Shown here one piece after another: positions 22,901 to 33,200 of a DNA stretch of 64,000 bases. The notes beneath the pieces were generated by a model. The model saw nothing but the letters and a program-made list of their open reading frames with translations, searched no databases and had not been told where the DNA came from. Position 1 is the first letter of the stretch; each line of letters begins with the position of its first letter. Origin of the DNA: a virus; the IMG/VR virus record IMGVR_UViG_3300018080_000139, positions 1 through 64,000 of that record; one strand, 5' to 3'. The position numbers and the translations under genes were made by a program.

Positions 22901-25900
22901 GCCCACCCCTAAAATCGACTACACGCAAAAAATTGACATCAACAGAATGGGCATCCTGGAAAAAATCACCCTGATTGGCATTTACCACAAAGAGAACATC
23001 AAGGAGATGCAGGACACGTTTGCGCGTGATGAAAACGACTATACAACCCCCACAGAGGAGGAGTTTCAAAAGGCGGCCGCCGGTCTTCTCGGGATAACGC
23101 TCGGGGGGGAGCCCATCATCCGGCCGGAGGGGATTTTCTACACACTCACCCCGGCGGGGAAGGCGACTGTGGACCTTCTCCTCGACGTGATGGGGGTGAG
23201 GAGCCCTGATGATGCTTGGGACGTGCTGGTGGCGCAACTCAATTCCGGTCAGGGCGAATTCGATTTTGAAACGGAGGGGATGGAAGAGCCTCCTTCGAAC
23301 GAGCCCAAAGAGATTTCCTGGATGACTTTCGAGATGAAAGCCGCCCTCCTCGCCGTCGCGATCGCGCAAAAGACGAAGATGGACAAGGAAGATCCCAATG
23401 CAGCCTACAAGCTTTTGGCTTACAACGTCACCGGCGATGACCTGATGTCGGTTATCCCCCGTCTCGCCTCGGACGGACAAGTGGAACTCACCGACGAAGT
23501 AAAGTGGGTGCAGGGTCCGATGGGGAAGACATACGAGAAAGAGCCGGGGGCCCCTAAGCTTACGATTCCGGGTCGTGCGACTTTGGTCTCTCTCCTATCG
23601 TGGCACGGTGATGAGAACGCCAAGGATTGCTTCCGTCACTACACGAAGACTGGGAGCATCGTCGAGCCTCCGTCGGCGGCGGAGATGAGTGCGGCGATTG
23701 CGGCGCACTATGCGAAGAAGCCCGAGGAGCCTTCCGAGCTTTCGGCCGCTATGGACACGCTCACTGCGAAGCCCCAGGACGCGGATTTGCCGAAGGACCC
23801 GGCCCGGATGGAGGGCCCCGCCCCCTGGGAAACCCTTTCCCCTTCAGCACAATTCTTGCTCGTCGTGATGAACGAGGTGGCCCCGTCGCTCACGAGTTCT
23901 CGAGACTACGTGGACGCCTACATGAAGGTGGCCGCGCCTTATGGCTACCGTCTCGGGGACTACGAAAACGACGTGAAGACTCTCCTTCAGACTTCCGGGG
24001 GCCTTATCGGCAAATCGGACGCCGGCTATTTTCCCAAGAGCGAGGCCCGGGCCGCGGCCGCTCAGATCGTTTCCCATCACGGAGCCGGGAACGTCGAGGC
24101 GGCCTTGAAGGCCCTCGCGCCCCAGTTCAAGAAGGCTCGCAGGCAGCAGGCGTCCCCGCCGGCCGGGGCCGTCGCCGATCTCACCTGGGCCGAAAAAATC
24201 GTGGCCCTCGTCTATGGGGCCTCGGACATCTCGCGAGGAAATCGCCGGTGGGTCATAAGCGCTCGTGGGGAGCTGCAAGAATTCGAGATCGAGGATGCTG
24301 TATCTTCCCTGAAGGCAAAAAAGCTCCTCTCCGTGAAGGGGTCCCCGACAGCACGCACGAAGGAGGTTGCGACTGCTATCAGGAACGCCGTCGGAGAAAC
24401 GAATACGGAAAAGGCCGCGGACATCCTGGCGAAGGAGCGTCCGAAACCGGCGGCCCTCCCGGAAGAGCCGGCGGCCCCGGCATCCTTTCCGCCTGTGTCG
24501 GGGGAGGAACCCATGGAGTGGATAGAGTGGGTGGCTCTCGTTGCGTGCATGGCTTATCCGAAGCGCGAAAGGTTCAACGAGGTCAACCGAAGGGTGAATC
24601 CCCAAAAAGGCGGTGGGATGGACCGAAACGATCTGACGGAAGGCGAGTTGTTCCTCCTGGACCGGGGGTTTTTGATCGACGTCAAGGACTCCGATGATCC
24701 TCAGTGGCTCAACTTCGGCCGGGTGCCTAAAGGCCCCGTGACCGAGGCCGGATATGCAGCCGTGCAGAGTCTGCTGCGGAAAGCGGGGATTTCCGGGGAC
24801 AACCGGGAGGCCTACAATAAAGCTTTCGAGTACCTGAAGAAGTACAAGCCGAATCCTCCCGGAGAGATCGGCGCACGGGAGGCGGCTTTCTTGTCGCTGG
24901 TTTCCTCTTTTCCCAGGGAAGCCCGGGCCGTGCTGATGTTTTACTTGTTGTGGCATAACGAGCATCCGAATTCCAGCGCCAAGCGTCCGGAGATCGCACG
25001 CGAGAGGTTCGGAATTCCCGAGAAGGTTTTCCAGGCACAAGCCTTGTTCCTTGAAGAAAAAGGGCTCCTCGAGGCGAACCGTAGCTATATCTCCAACGAC
25101 GGAAGGAGCGCCGCGTGGGCAATCCAGAATTCTCTGCAGGTGGGCTCCCCCGCCTGGGCTCTCGAGGCCTTGGGCTACCCTGAGAGACCCCTTCCCGCGC
25201 ACACTCCTCCCTCGTGGGCGGGCGGGGTGAACGATCTCCCGTGGGATGCCGTGGCTTTCCTGGCCACCATGTACTTCTCGCCACAGGCTCGAAGCGAGGG
25301 CAAATCTAAGCAATCCAACGTCTTGAACACGAATACCGGCTTGCGTACTACCTACTATTACAGTGACAGCAGTTCCGTTTTTCAGCTCGGCCTGGTAGAG
25401 GAAGGTAAAGGTCCGGAAGGCGAAACCTCCTGGAAGCTCACCGACAAGGGGACGAAAATGATGAACGCCGTCGGCCGGGTCTTCGTTCAAATCCATGGGG
25501 TACGGGACGACGGTCGGGATCTGCTCGAAGTCCTCCGCGAGTTTTTCCCGGGACGCGGAAAAGACCTGCCGGACAGGTGGGGCGAGGAGAAGCCGACGCG
25601 CCCAATCACGATGCCTCTCCCGAAGCTCGGAGAGGAACCGGCGGAGGGGAAAGAGCCGTCCGTTGGGCGTTTGAATGTCGAAGAGTTTTCGGCACCAACT
25701 AAGCTGTTTCTGGTGTGGATGGGGCTCGCGGAGAAGAGAAGCCCTCGCGAATCAGCTTTACGGCAAGCGAGATCTGCCGCTATGACCTACGGACTTAAGG
25801 ATAGAGAAATCGCGGAAAATGAGATCGTCCGCTTGGGCCTTTACGAGCCTGCGACGCAGAAACTTAGCCACAAGGGAGTCAAGGCCTTAGATGCTCTTCT

Positions 25901-27230
25901 TCAGTCTTTAAGCGCTGATTTGAGGGGGGCGGAGTCTATTCTATCCAGAGAAGTTCCACGAGGGATTCCGGTTGGGGACCAGTTTCAGCCAGACTTGATC
26001 GTTACTCGTCAGCACTTGATTACACTTGCCTCTTGTATGTTATATCCGGACAGCGAGAGGGAAAGACGAGTATTGGCGTATACGAAGCAGCATGGAGACG
26101 ACTACGACCAACGAGAATACCGGGAGACGCTGCAGGAATTAGAAGATGACCGCCTTTTGGACTTGTCTCATCGTGGACGCGGTGTTATTCCGCAAGGCCC
26201 AGTAACCGAAAAGGGCTATGCGTCACTTCTTAAAGCCTACAAGAATGCAGGAGTTTCGGAGGGAGACAGCGCAGGACTCTTAGCCTCTCTCGTCTCCCCC
26301 CCGGCCCCGGCTCCAACGCCGGCCGCGGGAAATGCCGAGAAAATCATGAACAAGGCGAGTACGGCCGAAAAATCTTTGGTGATCGCATACGGCACGACGG
26401 ACCCGAAATACTACTATGCCATTCCGGACCGCCTCACGGGTCTCCGACATTCTCCGGGCGAGCTGAAGAGGGCGGCGAACTCCCTCGTTCAGAAGGGGAT
26501 TTTCGAGCCGACGGGGCCCGCCGCGATCTTGCCGAATTTCAAACTGACGCAAACCGGGCGCGCCGCCGCCGACTACTTGAGGAGGCTCCTTTCGGCAAAG
26601 GAAGGGGCTAACATGCATTTGCAGAAGCTCCGTCCGACTCACGCAGTGAAAGTCAGGTTCGAAGGGCTTTCGCCAGAGGCGAAAATAGTGGCCTTTGCTG
26701 TGTGGGAGCAAGCCAAGAAGTACAAAGAGCGCTCTCGCTCTATGGGACTTAGTAACAAAGAGATAAAGGCGGCCGTCGAAGAGCTGCAAAATGCCGAGTA
26801 TTTGACGTCGAAGGAGGAACCGACTGGAGACATGTCGACCGCGCAAATACTGGATGCTATGCTGTACCTGAACGCAAAGCCCGGAAGTTACGGGGCGTAC
26901 AACGACGCTTTGGTTACGCTCCGTAACCAAAGAGCCGACCTGGCGAGGGAGAAGCCGCCGAAAGCGCCGGTCTCCTCACCTCCAGCGGAGCCGTCACCCC
27001 CGCCTGTCGAGACCATGACCGACCGCGCCGGGCAAACCTACTCCGTTTCAGACCTCGACCGGATTATCCCCGGAATCGCGAAAGACAAGGGAGCGCTGTC
27101 CATGGTGCAGGAGGCCTTCCGGGCCGGACAGATCGAAGACCAGGACCACTTGCGATTCCTGGCCGACGTTGTGAAAAATTACATGGAACTTCCTGAGAGC
27201 GTGAGGAGGACGACCGGATGGCTGATCTGA
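19962..27230 (+). CDS. Giant protein 1: tandem winged-helix-like modules
   Basis: 2422 residues, no signal peptide. About 18 divergent copies of a 100-170-residue module recur. Each opens with a hydrophobic helix of the type LTWAEKIVALVYG and ends in a short helix and wing (LKAKKLLSV...T-x-x-G-x-x-A). The openings are near residues 171, 277, 505, 641, 771, 892, 998, 1120, 1293, 1407, 1518, 1653, 1759, 1911, 2018, 2134 and 2237. Ala/Pro linkers separate them. The layout resembles chains of MarR-like winged helices. The N-terminus MEDIHGLLREFYESELLLES may be a head-targeting peptide. Overlaps the next gene by 13 nt. DNA binding is inferred from fold resemblance only. Confidence 0.6.
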   Translation: MEDIHGLLREFYESELLLESKQHPIVRDVQLKEISWFDLAFTVFTTFAPTRDMARKDAREMGLYGASLARAWKAAAKLKDPVVREMTPPPSDVTKGGEINQDRMEAIVKRLKVPMKKIYRGKKGFEELLPIVSALKPTAVQMWAKPFKLLPKNAWPETADADMTTDLLKDLGWAEKIRLLATAAWTVRSREMNALRFGGIDLETYNNAAPALQKAGLLSKAATPTITKSGRAAADALVAQLKARTYSNAVEQLAGDAPSISPTAAHAYADEKPKAASMPWGEQVAIVSLWEIQGRNKPDRERKQDAEDFAASEVHITADSFHSAWDSLVAKGLIDEKANRLTPEGGKRHSGIFLHLGAGATKLAMIKLLNRAPAAEMKASRDLMVQGAINHLGWTGQAVVVAIDMLGGGRFQPHQIASLAYDQCGITQAEWDEGYSKAATAGGIIKSPTGLTDFGRLVSSAVQEDLGAKGSRVWAALRRAKPESYKPVAGPASASSAPKRFDELSWSEVALLIGYWNVGNHKTFDSDGQMKNKLLLYSGLDPGDYIWAHEALRQKGLVSLLGGSKTVEGAEIASQVFAFLSEKYGTSALNSFMDQMNTLVVEKPKDVRAKLSTTNKMKPKVNKPLAAAPKAGPASVKDAGLTWQEKNTLLVFYLYRGEASTKEKRDKAQKYANVGTDEYELALAKLQRLKFLSKRFAITKAGAAVAQSILKERGFEEKAHATTVNTQKVFSAVAEAGGYVSPAREREIQNQAAVDKTPSRAEDTKGAGGDLLEVEKLVMMLVAFTNPGEHDYIKSMLAKDLGRPAGEFDAAVLKLRKEGYIQPYRDAELKESGEWEPTTRGFAARDNIEDLLRAVDDTDVVEILTRNLKTKARAADVRKGVLKINSAEDLRDPEKAAIIAIEIGRNSSYQHHASRIYNDMTSWNFRDALPNLEAAFLVEEDENGKLGLTGKGGKIADEITHNRSLWDAFREYIRSGAKERPTPKIDYTQKIDINRMGILEKITLIGIYHKENIKEMQDTFARDENDYTTPTEEEFQKAAAGLLGITLGGEPIIRPEGIFYTLTPAGKATVDLLLDVMGVRSPDDAWDVLVAQLNSGQGEFDFETEGMEEPPSNEPKEISWMTFEMKAALLAVAIAQKTKMDKEDPNAAYKLLAYNVTGDDLMSVIPRLASDGQVELTDEVKWVQGPMGKTYEKEPGAPKLTIPGRATLVSLLSWHGDENAKDCFRHYTKTGSIVEPPSAAEMSAAIAAHYAKKPEEPSELSAAMDTLTAKPQDADLPKDPARMEGPAPWETLSPSAQFLLVVMNEVAPSLTSSRDYVDAYMKVAAPYGYRLGDYENDVKTLLQTSGGLIGKSDAGYFPKSEARAAAAQIVSHHGAGNVEAALKALAPQFKKARRQQASPPAGAVADLTWAEKIVALVYGASDISRGNRRWVISARGELQEFEIEDAVSSLKAKKLLSVKGSPTARTKEVATAIRNAVGETNTEKAADILAKERPKPAALPEEPAAPASFPPVSGEEPMEWIEWVALVACMAYPKRERFNEVNRRVNPQKGGGMDRNDLTEGELFLLDRGFLIDVKDSDDPQWLNFGRVPKGPVTEAGYAAVQSLLRKAGISGDNREAYNKAFEYLKKYKPNPPGEIGAREAAFLSLVSSFPREARAVLMFYLLWHNEHPNSSAKRPEIARERFGIPEKVFQAQALFLEEKGLLEANRSYISNDGRSAAWAIQNSLQVGSPAWALEALGYPERPLPAHTPPSWAGGVNDLPWDAVAFLATMYFSPQARSEGKSKQSNVLNTNTGLRTTYYYSDSSSVFQLGLVEEGKGPEGETSWKLTDKGTKMMNAVGRVFVQIHGVRDDGRDLLEVLREFFPGRGKDLPDRWGEEKPTRPITMPLPKLGEEPAEGKEPSVGRLNVEEFSAPTKLFLVWMGLAEKRSPRESALRQARSAAMTYGLKDREIAENEIVRLGLYEPATQKLSHKGVKALDALLQSLSADLRGAESILSREVPRGIPVGDQFQPDLIVTRQHLITLASCMLYPDSERERRVLAYTKQHGDDYDQREYRETLQELEDDRLLDLSHRGRGVIPQGPVTEKGYASLLKAYKNAGVSEGDSAGLLASLVSPPAPAPTPAAGNAEKIMNKASTAEKSLVIAYGTTDPKYYYAIPDRLTGLRHSPGELKRAANSLVQKGIFEPTGPAAILPNFKLTQTGRAAADYLRRLLSAKEGANMHLQKLRPTHAVKVRFEGLSPEAKIVAFAVWEQAKKYKERSRSMGLSNKEIKAAVEELQNAEYLTSKEEPTGDMSTAQILDAMLYLNAKPGSYGAYNDALVTLRNQRADLAREKPPKAPVSSPPAEPSPPPVETMTDRAGQTYSVSDLDRIIPGIAKDKGALSMVQEAFRAGQIEDQDHLRFLADVVKNYMELPESVRRTTGWLI

Positions 27231-30200
27231 AAAAGGCCTTGGAATTTGCCTTGCAGTTCAAAAGCGTGGAGGCTGCCGCCGACCATGCCGCCAAGATTCG
27301 CGAGGGTGGGGACGAAAAGAAGCTCAAAGGCGCGAAATACCAGGCAATAGTGAAGAGCATCGAGAAGGGGGGCACGAAGGCGGAAGCGGTTTTTGCGATG
27401 CGTAAGCTCGGGCCCAAGGACTTTGCTGTTCTCGCCGTGGACTTTCATGGAATGCCGCTGACGACTCTTCGAGGTGTCGTCTCCAATCCCGAACAGTATG
27501 CCGTGCGCGCGAAAATGGAGAAGTTGAAACTGTACGAGCCCGGCCGGACGGGTGTCGTCTCCGACTTCGGGGCCCAGGTCCTGAACCTCGCGTATCCCAA
27601 CAGGACGTACAAAAATGAAAAGGCCCGGATGAAGGCCATAATGGATGATGTCTACAAGGAAGCCGACGCGAAGGCCTCAACGCCGACCGAACCCCAGCCC
27701 GACCCCAAGAAAGCCCTCCCGGTCGTCCCGGTCAAAGCCAAATACAAAATAGCGCTCGAGCGTCTGACGCCCGAGGAAAAAATCGTCCTCGTTTCGATGT
27801 CGGCCTACCCCATCGGCACGAAGCCGAAAGGCTTCCCCGGGGAATCCGTCCGGACTAAAGACCAGGCCGCTCTCGCGCAACGGTACACAAAGCTCACCCC
27901 CATCGAGTTCGTGCGGATCCAGCGGGAACTCTTCCGCGGGAAGAAGCGGGAGGGGCAGCCGGTAATCCCCCCCGTCACGTTGGGGGGCCAGAGGATTTTC
28001 CAGCAGGACTTCGCCACGAAAGACTACATCCTTTCAGACCCCGGAAAGAGCGTGGCGGACTCGATCAGAAACGCGCTCAACCAGCGGACGCACATCAAGA
28101 CGCTTCAGGCCCTGAAGAAGGAGCGTGACGCCGTGCAGGCCGCCGGCGGCCCGGAGCTTTTCGCGAAGGGGGTGAAAGCGCAGACGATAAAACCGCCGAT
28201 GGGGAGGCCTGCAGCGGCCCCGCCTCGCGTTACGATCGCCGACCTGCAAAAGCTGATGGATGACTTCCGGGAAGTCTTCGACAAGGAAATCCTTGCCGTA
28301 AATCGTTATGAGGTTTGGGAGACACCGAGAACGAAGAAAGCTTATGAGACTTTGCGCGATGATGTCATTCCGCGGCTTGTCGCCTATTGGAATTCGATGC
28401 CGAAGGGTGAGTTGGCAAAGGAATATGACAAGCACATAGAGGCTTTGCAAGACAAGTCGATGGAGCGCATGGTGATTACGGCGACACAGACACGCGCTCA
28501 GTTTCTCCTTCCCCTGCAGCACTTGGCAGCCATCAATCGTTTGGGGGAGATCGACAGAGAAGAATGGAAAAACGACAAGGCCGCTCGCCTCGATTTCAAT
28601 TCACTTGTCCTCGATGAAAAGGCAATGGTTGTTGCCCTTGCCGTCCACATTTACGACCCCAAGGAAATAGAGATTTACACTGGGTTCAATGGCAGAGAGC
28701 AGGAAGATGCTCTGAAAAGCCTGAAGGATAAGAACATCGTGGTCCTTCCCCGCATGAAGGGGAACGACTTCACGCGGCCCGAGGAGTTTCGGGCTCAAAT
28801 AGACGAGCTTGTGAGGGAGGACTATCAGCATGGGGTCGCGAAGGGTGCCTTGATGCGGTTCGCAAAAAAGACTCATTTCCCTGCGCTCTACAAACCGCAC
28901 CAGGCTGCGTACATAGTCTTGCTTTGGAAAGCTCAAAAAAGTTATGGTGACGTCACCAATGAGGAGTTTTATAAAGTAGCGAAAGAGAATGGCTATGGGC
29001 GCATGGGAGTTATGTACGCGGAAGACGCGCGCCGCTGGGCGAAAAAAGAGGGGTTGATTGAGACTGGACGCTACGACGTAGGAAAACTAACGCCTTATGG
29101 GGAGGCGTTTTTCGATTACCTATACTCGATTGTCTATCGCGGAAAGACCGTACCGGAAATGCTGAAGGCCTTGCAGCCTAAAGTAGAGGTAGACAAAATC
29201 AAAGTCGATCTCGGCGCCGGCCCCCTCACCCTAGCAACATCACAAACTAAGGCCATGACCGCCGACGACACCGGCCTGTCTTGGGAAGAAGAGATGGTGG
29301 CTTTGAGCTATCTCGCCAACGTCAAAAAGTGGGGGGGCCACCCTGACTATCGGAGGTTTATGACCACCGTCGTTCTGAGGCTCATGTCCTCCGACGAGTT
29401 CGATCGGGGCCGGGAAGGCCTGCAGAAGAAAGGCCTGGTGGGGAAGAGAGATCAAGTCACGGCCAAAACCCGGGCGCTCGGAGAACTCATCAAGAAACGT
29501 CTCGGAATGCCGGAAGGAACCGTCCAGGGGGCGCGCGACGCCCTCGCGAAAAAGCGCCCCGGCGGACCGCTCAACATCCAAAACCAGGCCACGGATTCCG
29601 CGGAATCCCCGGTGGCGTCCGCCATCGGCTCGCTCATGCAGTCCCCCCAAGCGCAAGGCGAGGACATGATCCCGGGCTCTCTCCGGGTCCCCCTCTCCGC
29701 GCGCAACAAGCTTCGCGGCGCGTACACCATGAACGACGCCGAGCTGAGCCGCCTGGTTGACGACTTTATAGCGGGGAAACAATACCTCGCACTGGTTCAC
29801 CTGTCCTCGATCCTTCCTCAGAATCCGAACATCTCGCCGCGGACGCACGACGGCCTGAGAATGATGCTGAAAGACCAGGGATATGATGCCTTCGCAGGGT
29901 TCGAGGAGGCCATGGATTATGGGCTCGCCGACGAAGTGCTGCAGATAATCGGGACGGCGACGCACCCCGGGAAAGTCGTTCCGTTCGCGAAGCTCCTCCC
30001 GAGGATTCGCAAGATCGTCACCGATGACGGCAAGTGGGAAAATCGGTATGCGGCAATCCGGATCCTCAACGTCGGTCGGGACACGTCCGACGAGGCCATG
30101 GCGCAACTCGAGAAGGCCCTCGAGGACCAGGACGAGCGTGTTCGCGGAATTGCCAAAAAGACCTTGGAGAAGCTCGGGAAGTCCTCGGGCGTCCTGACCG

Positions 30201-33200
30201 CCGTGGACAAGAGAACGGCGACGGAGCCCGGGCCCGAGGAAAAGGAGCCTCCTCGCCGGCCGGACCTGAAAGACCTATCGTGGGGTGAGCTGGTGGCTCT
30301 CGGCGTGTGGTCCTATCACCCCAACGTCGACCGGGGAATGATAGGCGATCGGCTTGCCAAGTACAAGGTCGAGGCGCCGGCGACCATCCTGGCAAATCTC
30401 GAGAAAAGACCCGGAATGATTACGACGGAGGTGCCAGGCGAAGAGGACCTGGAAGGTTTCGAAACCGTCGTCCCCCTCCCCTCGGACGAAGGGATCGTGC
30501 TGTGGGCCCTGACCGACCTCGGCCGTAGTGTGGGGGAAGACGTCCGGCGCCTGGTCGGCAACCCTGCAGAGGCTTTGAAATTCCGACAAAAAATGCAAGA
30601 ATTTATCCCGGACCGGGAGTCGGCCACGTCGAAGCCGAAGCCCGCCATATTTGCCGGGCGAGAGGAGAAGCGGGAAGCCTCGGGCCTGTGGCACGAGGGG
30701 GAAAACCGGGCCGCGGACGCGCTGGTGCTTCTCCCACTCAAGGGGATTCCCTACATACTCCTCATTCAGCGAAGAGATGGGACCTATGCTCTTCCCGGCG
30801 GATTCGTCGAAGGGAACAAGCCGGGGGCGGCCGCGGCCGCCGACGCCTCGCGTGAGGAGGTGGAGCAGGAGACCGGGCTCTCGCTTCCACCGAAGGCCCG
30901 TGAAATCGGCTACTACTCCGACAAGGGGAGAGACCCCAGGTCTACGGGTGACAGGTGGGTGTCCACTCGCGTATTTGCGTACCACATGCCGGACGCTTCG
31001 AATCTGCCTCCAGTAACGCACGAAGGCGACCCGGACGGCGGGGCCCGGCACGCGCTGTGGGTGACGATTCCTGAAACTCGAAGACTCAATTTTTACGCCG
31101 ATCACGCGAAGATCCTTAAAAAGTATCTCGAAGACGAACTACGAAACATGGCGGCTGAAGGCCTGCTCCTCCACGACGTCGTGGATGAGGTCCTGTCCGG
31201 CGTGAAATCTCGCGGGAAAATCCCCGAGATGAAACTCGACCTGTCCCGGCTGGCCTGGACGGAGAAGGTAGCCCTTCTCGCACAAAACGCCTGGTGGACG
31301 TCGATTGACGAGGTGGCCGGCGGGATGAGCCATGCCGTGGACGCTACTGGGATCGGAGAAGACGAGTACGAGGACGCTCTTGGCGCCTTGATGCAAGTAC
31401 AGATGGGCGGTGAATACATCATGAAGCCCGTCGGAAGAGTCACGTCAACAGGCGTGAAGGTTGTCGATGCTTTGCTGGCCGAGCTGCAAGCAAAGTCCGT
31501 GCCGGAGGCTTTGAGAAAGCTCAAGGCCTCCCGGCCATCCACGCCTGATGCGAAGGCCGATGAGGCGGACCTATTCGCCGGAGAAGGTCGGGACATTGGC
31601 CAAAAACTGAGAATTTCGATTCGACGACCTGACCAGGAACTGACCAACGAGGAGCTGACCGCGCGCATCAAGCACGACGTGGGCCCGTCCAAGCGTCAGG
31701 AATCTTGGAGCTTCTTCGTTCAGCGTCGCAGTCTGAAGCCGGGGATTGACGCCAAGGAATATTGGGCTATCTGGGACAAGGTCCGGCCGAACCCACACGA
31801 ACGAGAAATTGAAGTCACGTTCGAGCCCACGCACAAAGAGACGCTCACCGGGGCCGAAGTGATGGTCATTCGGGATAAAGAGAGTCGCGGCGGTTATCTG
31901 GCCATTTTCGCGTCCGGGGCAACCTCACAGATCACGCGGCACACACCCAAACAAAATTTCGTTTCCCTGAAAGACGGAACCCCGTTCAACTGGGGTTTCC
32001 CGCCGGAGGAAAAGAAGGCTCCGGCGTCGAAGGTTGTCTTGACTCCGGAGGGCAAAAGCCTGTCAGGGGAAGTCCAGGACTTTCTTCAGAAAATCGACGA
32101 AAAGCAGAAAGTAGCTCTCTTGGTCGCCGCAATCCCAGAAATTTGGAGTAAAGCGAACGCTCGGGACTACAAAGAGGCAGTTTATCTCGAGGCTACCGGG
32201 GGAGACGATGAGGACTACTGGAGGCAGATAAGCAGGCTCGAGGAGCTGGGGGGGACCGATTCGCATGGCGTGGTGACGGAATTCGGGGCCGAGGTGGTCA
32301 AAGGCATCACCGGCGGGAGGAGCCCGATTGAATTTCTACATTACAACAAGGGGGTAACGTGGCGGGTGTCTCACTATTTCTACGGCGAGACCTTGCCTCC
32401 CCGGCTGGGCCCTGCGATTTTGGCGATCCTGCTTTCTCGCAGCAGTCCGCGCGACGAGTTCCAAAAAATGAAGTGGAGCATCGAGTGGGTGGAGTACGGG
32501 AACAAGTACTTGCGTGAGCAAAACCTCCTGGACTCCTCCAACAAATTGACTAAAGAGGGGATGTTTACGGCCTACGAGATTTTCGCCTCCGCGGGGACCA
32601 GCAAACTTTCGGAAATTCTTGCGAGGCTCGACCGGCAACTGCGTTTGGACTCAAAGCCAGGGCACGATTACGCCGTCGAAGTGGCGGCCCCTCCGGGGTC
32701 TTTCGAGATGGGCATGGGAAAAATGAAGCTTCGTAAGGGTTTCTCTTCCCCCGTTTCCGTAATGCGAAAAAAAGAAGGGGAACTCCCCTTGCCGAAGGAA
32801 CTGGAAGGGTTCAAGTTGTCCGGCAAGCTTGCAAGCGTGCCAAAGCTTGTGGCTCAGATGTTCCGAATAAAGAGACCACTCAAGAAACGGAAAGAGATCT
32901 ATGAGAAGCTGCATGTAATCTTGCGTGAGGAACTGGAAGACCGGCTCAACGACGCCGGTGTGCATTCGGCCTATTACGCCGGCGGGAAGATGTCCGATTA
33001 CCGGGGTGGGGTTTACAGTGGGCTCCTCCGCGTCCTGACTCGTAAGGATGCGCTGGGAAAGCCGGAGACCGAAAAAGATATATTGATGAATGCGCGTTCC
33101 GTGCTGTGGAGTGCGGAAAAGGCCCAAGCCATGGTGGACGATCTTATCGCAAAGTACGGCAAGAAACAAAAGGAAGGCCTGGAGAGCATTTTGCCGCACG

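Noticed and set aside
22083-25496. Two long minus-strand frames opposite giant protein 1
   Set aside because: Antisense of the module array. GC-rich codon use opens the reverse frame; no start signals fit.
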